A stretch of DNA of 64,000 nucleotides from contig JAFXSG010000013.1 in the NCBI GenBank assembly GCA_017525875.1, positions 188,154 to 252,153 of the forward strand, given 5' to 3'. Source of the stretch: Clostridia bacterium. GTDB lineage: Bacteria; Bacillota; Clostridia; Christensenellales; CAG-138. Made by a program: the position numbers and the translations under genes. The notes below the pieces were generated by a model. That model saw only the letters and a list, made by a program, of their open reading frames with translations. It had not been told where the DNA came from and did not search any database. This document shows, piece by piece, positions 34,085 to 42,512 of the stretch. How positions within the stretch are numbered: position 1 is the first letter of the stretch; each line of letters begins with the position of its first letter.

Positions 34085-34987
34085 TCACTCGCCGTCGGTA
34101 TCGGGCTTGCCGTTCTGTGTGAAGCGTTCCTTTATGTCGTCCGCTTCGGAGATAAGGTCGCGATGCTCGAGTAAAATGCTGAAATCGTTGCCGAGGCGAT
34201 CGTGAAGCGCTTCCGCCATCGCGACGGAGCGGTGTCTGCCTCCTGTGCAGCCGAATGCGACCATCAGTCTGCGCTTTCCCTGCTCCATGAATGACGGGAT
34301 CAGCATGCGCAGCATGTTCTCGATCGAATCCAGCTGTTCGTTTACGATGGGGTCCGAAAAAACGTAGTCCCGGACTTCTTTATCCCGGCCGGATTTGTAG
34401 CGAAGCTCAGGGATATAGAACGGGTTCGGGGTGTAACGCATGTCGAAAATAAAGTCCGCGCTCGCAGGAACGCCGCGCTTGTATCCGAAGCTTGTGATGA
34501 TCAGGCGCATCGGAAGCTTTTCTCCGCGAAGCATATAGCCTTCAACGGTCCTTGCAAGCTCCGATGAGCGCATGTTGGTCGTGTCTATGACGTAGTTTGC
34601 TTTTTCGCGCAGCGGAGTCAGCATTTCGCGCTCCATGCGGATCCCGATGCTGACGTCGTCGTGCAGCGGGTGTTTGCGCCTCGTTTCGCTGTATCGCTGC
34701 TGAAGTACGGCGTCCTCGCAGTCGAGGAACATTATCTCATAGGCATAAGGAAGGCTCTGCAGCTCATAGTAAGTGTTTTGAGGGTTATAGCCGAAAACGG
34801 ACTCGCGGCTGTCTATAACGAGCGCGACGCGTTCGATTTTGTTCTCGCTGTGCATGCACAGCTCGATGTACTGCCGCAGCAGATCGCAGGGCATATTATC
34901 GGCGCACACGAAGCCCATATCCTCGAGCGCATTCAATGCATGGGATTTGCCTGCTCCGGAAAGCCCTGTCACTATCAAGATATACAT
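34085..34987 (-). CDS. rapZ: RapZ/YvcJ nucleotide-binding protein
   Basis: 300 residues. Seen: Walker A IVTGLSGAGKSHAL at residues 4-17, SELARTVEGY, the conserved SFGYKRGVPASADFIFDMRYTPNPFY segment shortened here to its core, and VAFGCTGGRHRSVAMAE near the C-terminus. In E. coli RapZ guides RNase E to a small RNA controlling amino-sugar synthesis; the Firmicutes YvcJ binds and hydrolyses nucleotides and affects competence. Between murB (35 bases) and whiA. The ribosome site is GGAGGG about 13 bases upstream, longer than usual. Confidence 0.93.
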   Translation of the reverse strand: MYILIVTGLSGAGKSHALNALEDMGFVCADNMPCDLLRQYIELCMHSENKIERVALVIDSRESVFGYNPQNTYYELQSLPYAYEIMFLDCEDAVLQQRYSETRRKHPLHDDVSIGIRMEREMLTPLREKANYVIDTTNMRSSELARTVEGYMLRGEKLPMRLIITSFGYKRGVPASADFIFDMRYTPNPFYIPELRYKSGRDKEVRDYVFSDPIVNEQLDSIENMLRMLIPSFMEQGKRRLMVAFGCTGGRHRSVAMAEALHDRLGNDFSILLEHRDLISEADDIKERFTQNGKPDTDGE

Positions 34988-35022
34988 AACGTCACCGTTT
35001 ACCCTCCGAATAAAGCCGCAGT

Positions 35023-35916
35023 TCAGCGAATGATCTTGACCTCCGGATCAAGCATGATCCCGGAGTTTTCGAATACTTTTTCTTTAACGAGCTCTATGAG
35101 CCCTGCGACGTCGTCAAAGCTGGCATTGCCGACGTTTACGATGAATCCCGCATGCTTCGGGCTGACCATCGCACCGCCTATTCTCGTGCCTTTCAGCCCT
35201 GCCTGCTCTATAAGCGCACCCGCGTAATTCCCTGCCGGACGCTTAAAAGTTGATCCGGCCGACGGGAACTCGATAGGCTGTTTTTCCCTGCGACGCGCCG
35301 TATAGTCGAGCATTCTCTTCCGTGCGCCTCCGTCATCCGGTCTCAGTTCCATCTCCGTGCTCACGACCACAGCTGACGGAAAAGCGAATGTGCTTTTTCG
35401 GTAACCGAGATCGTCAAGCTCCACGCGTTTTGTTATAAGCTCGCCGTTGCGGATAAAAGTCACGCTGTGCAGCACCTGCTTGATCTCCCCGCCGTATGCG
35501 CCTGCGTTCATCGCAACTCCGCCGCCGACCGTACCCGGGATCCCGCTTGCCCACTCGAGGCCGGCGAGCCCGGCATTCACGCTCTCCTTTGCAACGACGC
35601 TGAGAAGGGCTCCTGCATCCGCGGTGAGCATAGTGCCGTTTATGCTGTAATCGGCCAAATTGCTGCCGATACGGATAAACAGCGCGTCGACGCCCTTGTC
35701 CGAGATCAGAAGGTTGCTTCCGTTGCCGATCACGTACACAGGGCAGCCGATCTTTTCCGCTGCACTGAGCAGCGAAGAGAGTTCCTCGACGGAACCGGGC
35801 TCCGCGAAGTAAGCCATCGGGCCGCCTATACGGAAGCTCGTGTAGTCCTTTGCCGGAACGTTTATACGCACTGTTGAGCCGAACGGATTCATATTCCTGT
35901 TGTCAGTAAATATCAT
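35023..35916 (-). CDS. murB: UDP-N-acetylenolpyruvoylglucosamine reductase
   Basis: 297 residues. Seen: an FAD-binding domain with YTSFRIGGPMAYFAEP, VIGNGSNLLISDKGVD, GLEWASGIPGTVGGGVAMNAGAYGG cut to its central GIPGTVGGGVAMNAG, then YRKSTFA, the catalytic serine in FPSAGSTFKRP, and C-terminal Glu in MLDPEVKIIR. It reduces the enolpyruvyl group to lactyl with NADPH, giving UDP-MurNAc for peptidoglycan. Type II MurB (no extra loop), as usual in Firmicutes. GGGAG precedes the ATG and a promoter lies at 35954-35982. First gene of murB-rapZ-whiA-dnaE-rlmD. Confidence 0.95.
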   Translation of the reverse strand: MIFTDNRNMNPFGSTVRINVPAKDYTSFRIGGPMAYFAEPGSVEELSSLLSAAEKIGCPVYVIGNGSNLLISDKGVDALFIRIGSNLADYSINGTMLTADAGALLSVVAKESVNAGLAGLEWASGIPGTVGGGVAMNAGAYGGEIKQVLHSVTFIRNGELITKRVELDDLGYRKSTFAFPSAVVVSTEMELRPDDGGARKRMLDYTARRREKQPIEFPSAGSTFKRPAGNYAGALIEQAGLKGTRIGGAMVSPKHAGFIVNVGNASFDDVAGLIELVKEKVFENSGIMLDPEVKIIR

Positions 35917-35953
35917 AGAGTTTTCACTCCCGACTGCATAGATAGATAGAATA

Positions 35954-35982
35954 TATATACCACAAAATCAACGGATTGTCCA
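35954..35982 (-). promoter_or_regulatory. Promoter of the murB operon
   Basis: Minus strand TGGACA (35977-35982), 17-base spacer, TATATA (35954-35959). Confidence 0.6.
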
Positions 35983-36013
35983 TACCGAAAACCGGATGCG
36001 CATTTATGCGCAT

Positions 36014-36910
36014 TTACCCTCCTCCTTCAAACGCGAACGCCTCTGCTCCTTTCCCATCCTTTATCAGTTTGTACGCTTCCTCAAGAAATCCTGTTTCATA
36101 TTTCGGAACCACGCTTTCGTTGAGCGGCATAAGCCCAAGCTCCGGAAGCTCCGACTGCGCCTTCATTGAAGCGAGGAGCTCGACGTATTCTTCCGCATAT
36201 TTTCGTTTTTCATCGGCCAGAGAGGCGGAAACGCCGAGGAACTGAACAAGCTTCGCCCTGTCTTCAAACGGCAAAGCCTCAAAATGCTGCGCTTTGTTTG
36301 AGGAAACGAGCCTTGCCATGTCCCCCGCCTGCCGTGCGTCCGCAATGCAGCAGGGAGCTTTTTCAGCTTTAAATTCATCAAAGCTGTACTTCGCTGCCGC
36401 CGTGCGATCGCTCGTTATCTCTTCCTGTGATATCCTGCCTGGGTAGTAGATTATCAGCCTGCATGAAGCGGCAAACGGCAGTGCAAGCAGGTGTTCGCCA
36501 TATACTCCGCCGTTCACGTTTACGTCCACATCAACAGAAAGCGGCATGAGTGCCTCCGCTTGAATAAATCCGGGCGGGAAGCTAATGATATCGGGCATCT
36601 CCCCTGCGGCAATGCGAACAGCCGCGTCCTCTTCCGTCATTGATTCAACATTAAGATATACTCCGAAATGACGTTTTTCCATGACTGACGCATACTTTTT
36701 CATCCATGCGCCAATGCTTCCGAGATACGGGCGAAAGCGCACTACATGCCAAACCGTAAGCGTACCGCGGAACTGCTCGCGCGAAGGTCTGAGCCAATCG
36801 ATGTAACCCGGTCTGTCGAGCAGCGTTCCGACGTATTTTGGCAGGAAAACGATGAGCAGCAGCACAGCCGCAAACAGTATCAAAGACAAAGTTTTCTGGA
36901 TCTTGTTCAT
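36014..36910 (-). CDS. Membrane-anchored solute-binding-protein-like protein
   Basis: 298 residues. Seen: one N-terminal helix (TLSLILFAAVLLLIVFLP) without a lipobox Cys, then a compact domain reminiscent of extracellular solute-binding proteins: GTLTVWHVVRFRPY, VYLNVESMTEEDAAVRIAAGEMPDIISFPPG, and LPFAASCRLIIYYPGR. It is shorter than the usual 400+ residue sugar-binding proteins and the second lobe looks reduced. No importer permease is next to it, and the ABC genes on the other strand are of export type. Possibly a sensor or a remnant of an uptake system. Confidence is for a real gene; the function is a guess. Confidence 0.7.
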   Translation of the reverse strand: MNKIQKTLSLILFAAVLLLIVFLPKYVGTLLDRPGYIDWLRPSREQFRGTLTVWHVVRFRPYLGSIGAWMKKYASVMEKRHFGVYLNVESMTEEDAAVRIAAGEMPDIISFPPGFIQAEALMPLSVDVDVNVNGGVYGEHLLALPFAASCRLIIYYPGRISQEEITSDRTAAAKYSFDEFKAEKAPCCIADARQAGDMARLVSSNKAQHFEALPFEDRAKLVQFLGVSASLADEKRKYAEEYVELLASMKAQSELPELGLMPLNESVVPKYETGFLEEAYKLIKDGKGAEAFAFEGGG

Positions 36911-37009
36911 GCTAAACTGTATGAACAGTCCTGCCGCGTGTATTCACTTACGGATGCACCGTGCCGTTATTCTGCCACAAAATGTCACACCGATGTTCCC
37001 TGCGGGGCA

Positions 37010-37038
37010 TTGACAGCGCACTTGAGGGATCATAGAAT
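37010..37038 (+). promoter_or_regulatory. Promoter of the ABC exporter genes
   Basis: TTGACA (37010-37015), 17-base spacer, TAGAAT (37033-37038), 40 bases before the start codon. Confidence 0.8.
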
Positions 37039-37078
37039 ATAGTTGATCCGGACTGCGGGTCGGAAAGAGAGTTGTATT

Positions 37079-37792
37079 ATGTTAAAAATCGAAAACCTGA
37101 CGAAAGCCTACGGCCCGAAAAAAGCGGTCGACGAGCTTACGCTGCACATACTGCCGGGCGAGATCTACGGTTTCATCGGGCATAACGGCGCAGGAAAGAC
37201 GACCACGATCAAGGCTTGCAGCGGTATTCTGAAGCCAGACAGCGGACACATTTTTGTGGATGGCATCTCTATCGAAGAGCAGCCCATCGAATGCAAAAAG
37301 AAGATCGCATATATACCGGATAATCCGGACCTTTACGAGTTTATGACCGGGATCCAGTTTTTGAATTTTATCTCCGATATCTTCGGAATCGATTCGGAAA
37401 CACGCAAAACGAGGATCGAGGAATATGCCGGTTTATTCGAACTGAAAAACGACCTTACTCAGCCGATCTCATCTTATTCGCACGGAATGAAGCAGAAGCT
37501 GGCGATCATATCCGCGCTAATCCACGACCCGAAGCTTGTGATCATGGACGAGCCCTTCGTCGGTCTTGATCCCAAGGCGAGCCATACGCTTAAGGAGATC
37601 ATGCGCGATATCTGCAATGCCGGAGGCGCGATCTTTTTCTCTACTCACGTGCTTGAAGTTGCAGAAAAGCTCTGCGACAAGGTCGCCATCATCAAAAACG
37701 GTCGGCTGATCCGCTCCGGCACGATGGACGAGGTGCGCGGCGACGATTCGCTTGAGGAGGTCTTCCTCGAGCTGGAGGATGAAAATGTTTAA
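37079..37792 (+). CDS. ABC transporter ATP-binding protein
   Basis: 237 residues. Seen: Walker A GFIGHNGAGKTTTIKACSG at residues 33-51, Q-loop region NPDLYEFMTG, a signature loop written ISSYSHGMKQKLAI (SHGMKQ in place of LSGGQ, common in this exporter type), Walker B KLVIMDEPFVGLDP and switch FFSTHVLE. It powers the adjacent membrane protein. The family (CcmA/NatA-like) exports drugs, lipids or peptides; the substrate is unknown. The start at 37079 is preferred to a 12-codon-longer form because GAAAGAGAG precedes it. Overlaps the permease gene by 8 bases. Confidence 0.92.
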   Translation: MLKIENLTKAYGPKKAVDELTLHILPGEIYGFIGHNGAGKTTTIKACSGILKPDSGHIFVDGISIEEQPIECKKKIAYIPDNPDLYEFMTGIQFLNFISDIFGIDSETRKTRIEEYAGLFELKNDLTQPISSYSHGMKQKLAIISALIHDPKLVIMDEPFVGLDPKASHTLKEIMRDICNAGGAIFFSTHVLEVAEKLCDKVAIIKNGRLIRSGTMDEVRGDDSLEEVFLELEDENV

Positions 37793-39392
37793 GGCCTTAT
37801 TAAAAAAACAGATGATGGAGATCTTCTCCTTCATCATTGTCGACAGGCGCAAGGGCAAGCGCCGTTCGACCGGCGCGGCAATCGGTTTCGGGCTGCTGTT
37901 TTCTTTCCTGCTGGTTTACCTCGGCGCAATGTTTTACGTCACCGCATCAACGCTTTGCGAAGCATTCGTTCCAAACGGGCTGGGATGGCTGTATTTTGCG
38001 ATAATGGGGCTCGCCGCTATGCTGTTCGGTGTGTTCGGAAGCGTTTTCAGCACGTATTCTTCGATGTATGCCGCCAAGGATAACGAGCTTCTGTTCTCTC
38101 TCCCGGTTAAACCGCAGAAGGTGCTTTTCGTGCGGCTTTCGGGTGTTTTCGTGACCGGATCGATCTATGAGCTCGTGGTGCTTATCCCCACGCTGATCGC
38201 GTATTATGTGAACGGTTCTCCGAGCGCAGTCAGCATCGCGCTGTCCCTGCTCGTGCCGGTCCTTCTCTCGTTCATAGTGCTTGGCATCTCCTGCATATTC
38301 GGTTGGCTCGTTGCGGCTGTCGGAAAGCATGTTCGCAAGAAAACGGCGGTAACGGTCGTGCTTTCGATCGCATTCTTTGCCGGTTACTATTATTTCTTTT
38401 CACAGTCGTACAGGATCCTTCAGAAGATCATTGAGACCCCTGACGGTATCTCCCGCGTGATGCAGACCTATATCTATCCTCTGTACAAGATGGGTCAAGG
38501 CGCTGTGGGAAGCGTGAGCGCAATGCTGATCTTCGCTTTGATCGCGTGCTCGTTCCTTGCGATCGTGCTTTATATCGTTGCAAAGAGCTATTACCTTTTT
38601 ATAATCAGCAGCCAGTCCAATGCGGCTCGTTCAAAAGCGAATTTTTCCGAAAAAGCGATCACGGCAGGTTCTCAAAGCAGCGCGCTTTTCAGGAAGGAGC
38701 TGCGGCGTTTCCTCTCCAGCGCGAATTACATTATGAACTGCGGTCTCGGGATAATCTTCATCATTGCAGCTGCCGTGGCTTTATTCATCAAAGGCGGCAG
38801 CGTCATGGAGCTGCTAACAAAGAATATAGGCCTCCCGGTTGAAGCGGCCGCCGTTTTGCTCACCGCTGCATGCTGCACGCTCTCTTCCATGAACACGATC
38901 ACGGCTCCGTCGGTTTCGCTTGAGGGCAAAAGCATCTGGCTCGCTCAAAGCCTTCCTGCCGATCCGCGCGTCGTGCTGAACGCCAAGTTAAAACTTCAGC
39001 TGGTGCTGACCATTCCCCCGCTCGCGCTGCTCCTCATCGCATTGCTTTTTACTGTTAAGCCGCCCGTGATGCTTGCGGCGCTTATAGTGCTTCTCGTGAT
39101 CGAATTCGGCTGTTTTATGGCTGTCCTCGGGCTTATGCTCAATCTGCGCTCACCAAACCTGAACTGGACGAACGAAGTCGTTCCGATAAAGCAGAGCATG
39201 CCGGTCCTCCTCACGATCCTGATACCGTGGGGTGCGATCGCCGCGTTCATCGGTTTATTCTTCCTAACGCGTTCATACCTGCCCGGAGCCGTATTTCTGC
39301 TGATTATTTGCATCGCTCTCGGAGCGATCGACCTGCTCCTTTACAGATGGATCCGCACGAAAGGTGCTGAACGTTTTTCGGAACTCGGATAA
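37785..39392 (+). CDS. ABC transporter permease (large, multi-TM)
   Basis: 535 residues. Seen: about 12 hydrophobic segments, e.g. AAIGFGLLFSFLLVYLGAMFYV near residue 25, GLAAMLFGVFGSVFSTY, IALSLLVPVLLSFIVLGISCIFG and the last ones VVPIKQSMPVLLTILIPWGAIAAF. The motif AAKDNELLFSLPV (residues ~100-112) recurs in this permease type. It forms the channel for the ATP-binding protein encoded just upstream; the start at 37785 has GGAGG six bases before it, inside the end of that gene, so translation is coupled. Followed by a strong terminator. Confidence 0.88.
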   Translation: MFKALLKKQMMEIFSFIIVDRRKGKRRSTGAAIGFGLLFSFLLVYLGAMFYVTASTLCEAFVPNGLGWLYFAIMGLAAMLFGVFGSVFSTYSSMYAAKDNELLFSLPVKPQKVLFVRLSGVFVTGSIYELVVLIPTLIAYYVNGSPSAVSIALSLLVPVLLSFIVLGISCIFGWLVAAVGKHVRKKTAVTVVLSIAFFAGYYYFFSQSYRILQKIIETPDGISRVMQTYIYPLYKMGQGAVGSVSAMLIFALIACSFLAIVLYIVAKSYYLFIISSQSNAARSKANFSEKAITAGSQSSALFRKELRRFLSSANYIMNCGLGIIFIIAAAVALFIKGGSVMELLTKNIGLPVEAAAVLLTAACCTLSSMNTITAPSVSLEGKSIWLAQSLPADPRVVLNAKLKLQLVLTIPPLALLLIALLFTVKPPVMLAALIVLLVIEFGCFMAVLGLMLNLRSPNLNWTNEVVPIKQSMPVLLTILIPWGAIAAFIGLFFLTRSYLPGAVFLLIICIALGAIDLLLYRWIRTKGAERFSELG

Positions 39393-39395
39393 AAG

Positions 39396-39433
39396 AAAAG
39401 CGGTGTATCCCGATCGGATGCGCCGCTTTTTAT
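39396..39433. terminator. Bidirectional terminator between the permease and amidohydrolase genes
   Basis: GAAAAGCGGTGTATCC / GGATGCGCCGCTTTTT with a cgatc loop, between converging genes. Confidence 0.85.
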
Positions 39434-39446
39434 TCTTTCTGTTGTT

Positions 39447-41057
39447 CTACGCCTTGAAGACCCGTCTTCCGCCGAGGAAAGTCTCGCGCACGCGGATACT
39501 GTGCAGGCTTCGGGCCGCTGTCTCAAACGGATCCGAATCGAGGATCACGAAATCTGCCGAATAGCCCTTACCGATCCGCCCCTTTTCGTTCTCTTCAAAG
39601 CTCGACTTTGCGCCGTTGACGGTGAAGCTTTGAAGCGCTTCGAGAACCGTGAAAGCCTGATCCTCAAGATAAGGTCCTGTCCCGTCGAGCGAGCGGCGAG
39701 TTACGGCGCATTCTATGCCCTTCATCACGTCCGGCAGTTCGACCGGGCAATCAGATCCGTTAGACACATTCACGCCGGCTCGCAGCAGCGTTTTCCAGTT
39801 GTAACTCGTGCGATACAGCTTTGGATCGACGATCCGGGTAACGATATGATTATCGTAATCGAGGAAAACCGACTGGGCGTAGATATTAAGGCCAAGCTTT
39901 TCTATTCGGTCGAGCTGGTCCTTCCGCGTGATCTGGCAGTGAACGATACCGTGGCGGTGATCTTCGCGCGGGTTTTCGGCAAGAGCGAGTTCTATCGCGT
40001 CGAGCACTCTGTCAAGGCAGGCGTCCCCGATGGCATGGACGGCGACCTGCATCCCGCCTGCATTCGCAATTGAAACGAGTTCGTTTAGTTTTTCTTTTGA
40101 AAACAGCGAAAAGCCGCAATTCTCCGTTCCAACGTACGGGATCGAAAGATGTGCGGTTCTGCTGCCGAGCGCGCCGTCGCCCAGGAGCTTCAGCGGCCCG
40201 ATCTTAAACATATCGCTGCCCGTACCGGTGGTATTGCCTTTTTGTATAAATGTTCTCAGTTCATCCGGCTCCGTGAAATTGCACTGTTCATAGACTCTGA
40301 CAGTCAGTTCCCCGCTCGCTTCAAGTTCGCGGTATGCCTCATTTACGACCTCAGGCGGGATCTCACGGAACACGCAGTAATCATCCGTTTGCGTGCTGGT
40401 TATGCCGAAACCGTTCAGCTCGCGGCAGGCAAGGCGGATCATATCCTTTATCCCTTCCTTATCGGGCGTCGGCAGTTTTCCGATGAGCAGATCCATCGCA
40501 TTATCGTACAGCCTGCCGTCCGGCATACCGTTTTGCATGCCGATCGAGCCTCCCGGAGGCGAGACCGTTTCTGCGTCGATCCCGGCCAGCGCAAGTGCTT
40601 TGGAGTTCAGAACGCAGCAATGACCGCATGTGCGTGTGATCATGATCGGTATCTTATCGGAGACCTTATCGAGATCGAACCGGTCCGGCATGCGGTGCAC
40701 GTCGGTAAAGTAATCCTGATTCCAGCCCCTGCCGGTGAGCCAAGCGCCTTCGCGCAGCGGGTGTTCCGCAAGATGACGCATGAGCGTATCGAGCACGTCC
40801 CTGAGACTCCCCGTGTGGTCCTGCAGCTGAGCGGAAAGCAGCACCTGACCGAAATTAAGAAGGTGCATGTGGGAATCGTTGAAACCGGGGCAGACGAAAG
40901 CCCCATGAAGGTCTGTCAAAGTGTCCCCGGCCTTTTTGATGTTAAGCACTTCCGCGTCGGATCCAGCTGCGATGAAGCGCCCGTTCTCGACCGCAAACGC
41001 GGAAATTAAGGGCAATTCGCCCGTGAATACTTTCCCGTTACAATAGATATCTGCCAT
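39447..41057 (-). CDS. YtcJ-type metal-dependent amidohydrolase
   Basis: 536 residues. Seen: N-terminal composite beta domain (YCNGKVFTGELP), PGFNDSHMHLLNFG metal-binding HxH (residues ~60-65), a metal lysine/His region further on with VHAIGDACLDRVLDAI, GIVHCQITRKDQ and NGSDCPVELPDVMKGIECAV at the end of the barrel, plus ADFVILDSDPFE. Amidohydrolase family 3 (YtcJ) proteins are cytoplasmic zinc enzymes with N-substituted formamide or similar substrates; this one's substrate is unknown. AAAGGAG precedes the ATG. No neighbour shares its transcript; it terminates at the hairpin shared with the permease gene. Confidence 0.88.
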   Translation of the reverse strand: MADIYCNGKVFTGELPLISAFAVENGRFIAAGSDAEVLNIKKAGDTLTDLHGAFVCPGFNDSHMHLLNFGQVLLSAQLQDHTGSLRDVLDTLMRHLAEHPLREGAWLTGRGWNQDYFTDVHRMPDRFDLDKVSDKIPIMITRTCGHCCVLNSKALALAGIDAETVSPPGGSIGMQNGMPDGRLYDNAMDLLIGKLPTPDKEGIKDMIRLACRELNGFGITSTQTDDYCVFREIPPEVVNEAYRELEASGELTVRVYEQCNFTEPDELRTFIQKGNTTGTGSDMFKIGPLKLLGDGALGSRTAHLSIPYVGTENCGFSLFSKEKLNELVSIANAGGMQVAVHAIGDACLDRVLDAIELALAENPREDHRHGIVHCQITRKDQLDRIEKLGLNIYAQSVFLDYDNHIVTRIVDPKLYRTSYNWKTLLRAGVNVSNGSDCPVELPDVMKGIECAVTRRSLDGTGPYLEDQAFTVLEALQSFTVNGAKSSFEENEKGRIGKGYSADFVILDSDPFETAARSLHSIRVRETFLGGRRVFKA

Positions 41058-41183
41058 TCCGGCTTACTCCTTTAAACTACCGGCATAATCGTGCTGAGGT
41101 TTGCAGTCGGTCTTCTCTTGGCGGCAGGAGAGGCTCTTTGGCTGCTTTGATGCAAGATGCGCTCGCTTGTAAAGTGCTCGTTT

Positions 41184-42512
41184 TTAACCTGCGGTTTCGT
41201 TGACCGTCCCTGCGAGATCCTTATCCCGAATGACCGCGAGGCAGCGCTTGGCCTCTGCCGCCTGTTCTGGCGTGACTGCATTCGGGTCTCCGTACCGCGC
41301 GCCTATATATAGCTCGCGCAGAGATTCGTTCTCCGGTACACTAAGCCGCGCCGACGTGTTTTCCAGCACGTCCTGCGAAGTGTCGGACGGATAGATCTTT
41401 ATATCGAAAGAGCGAATATGATCCAGGTACGACCGATACGCTTTGCGGATCTGTTTTACGTTTGCCGGGAGCGAGGGCTCGCCGGATCTGCGGTGCGAAA
41501 GCTTCTCACGCGGAACTCTTTCTATGTGTTCGCGGACGAGTTTGGGTTTTTCATTGTCCTTCCGCCGGCTGCGTATCTGCCTTATAGCGATATAGACAAG
41601 GACTGCCGCCAGCAGCACTATCACGATCCACAGCCAGGCATCACTGCTTATGTGGATATGCGGATCTGTGCCGCTGATCGGAGCAATGTCCGGGTTCGCC
41701 TCGTGAGCATCCGGGATCTCGATCGGATCTTCGGTTTTCAGGGCATCGAAATCTTCATCCGGGATAAGCGTGTTCGGCGTTTCACTCTGCGGGAAAAGCA
41801 GATGGAACAGCCAGGTGCATACACGCGTTATCCGTGCCATTATCCACGTAACAGCGGGTATCGCACCGCGAAAAAGGAAGAAACAGATGAGGAGGACTGC
41901 CGGCAGAGCAACTACGTGAGCTGCGTCGATGATCCTCATTTTTGCCGGAGCGCCGGAACTCAGCCGCATGCCGCGAAGTGCAAACACGGTCAGCACGAAG
42001 AAGAGAAGGCCGAAGATCTCTCCCCCGAAAAACTTGGTGCTGTACCATGCCTCATTGCCGAAATGGTAGATGATCAGCATGCAAGTCAGGATAAGCGCGA
42101 TAACGAACAGCAAACGCGTACGCCGCCTGTATACGTCCAGATACACTTCGAAGTTGCCGACCGTCATATAGATCACGTAGTACACCCATGCGGCGGCATG
42201 GATCAATACGATCGGTTCCAGCGGGCTAATGAAAAAGCTCAGGCCCGGCAGCAGTGAGAGGAGGAAACGCAGCGCGATGTTATTGATTCGAACGGTAACG
42301 AATCCCATGGCAAAGCACGAGCAGACGAGTATCGTCAGCGTATGCAGCCAAGGTGCGATAACGTTCGATACCACGCCGTAAACGCCCAATTCAGTAGACA
42401 CGTTATACTCTACCGCGAGGGTAAGAACAGCAAGCACGTAATAGTATAAGCACATTTCCCCGCAGACGCGCAGCGGAGCAAACTGTCTTGAAACACTGAT
42501 GCTTTTTGTCAT
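41184..42512 (-). CDS. DUF4129-domain membrane protein of the MoxR cluster
   Basis: 442 residues. Seen: 5-6 membrane segments in the first 250 residues (YYVLAVLTLAVEY, LHTLTILVCSCFAMGFV, IALRFLLSLLPGLSFFI, LLFVIALILTCMLII), an acidic extracellular stretch (PDEDFDALKTEDPIEIPD), another helix WIVIVLLAAVLVYIAI near residue 300, and a cytoplasmic C-terminal domain with the DUF4129 pattern LRELYIGARYGDPNAVTPEQAAEAK. It stands in place of the transglutaminase-DUF4129 protein often found after DUF58; no transglutaminase domain is seen. Overlaps DUF58 by four bases (ATGA). Confidence 0.82.
   Translation of the reverse strand: MTKSISVSRQFAPLRVCGEMCLYYYVLAVLTLAVEYNVSTELGVYGVVSNVIAPWLHTLTILVCSCFAMGFVTVRINNIALRFLLSLLPGLSFFISPLEPIVLIHAAAWVYYVIYMTVGNFEVYLDVYRRRTRLLFVIALILTCMLIIYHFGNEAWYSTKFFGGEIFGLLFFVLTVFALRGMRLSSGAPAKMRIIDAAHVVALPAVLLICFFLFRGAIPAVTWIMARITRVCTWLFHLLFPQSETPNTLIPDEDFDALKTEDPIEIPDAHEANPDIAPISGTDPHIHISSDAWLWIVIVLLAAVLVYIAIRQIRSRRKDNEKPKLVREHIERVPREKLSHRRSGEPSLPANVKQIRKAYRSYLDHIRSFDIKIYPSDTSQDVLENTSARLSVPENESLRELYIGARYGDPNAVTPEQAAEAKRCLAVIRDKDLAGTVNETAG

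Noticed and set aside
35990..36013. Terminator behind the solute-binding-like gene
   Set aside because: Two ATGCGCAT palindromes occur in tandem, but there is no T tract on the minus strand and stems would be competing.
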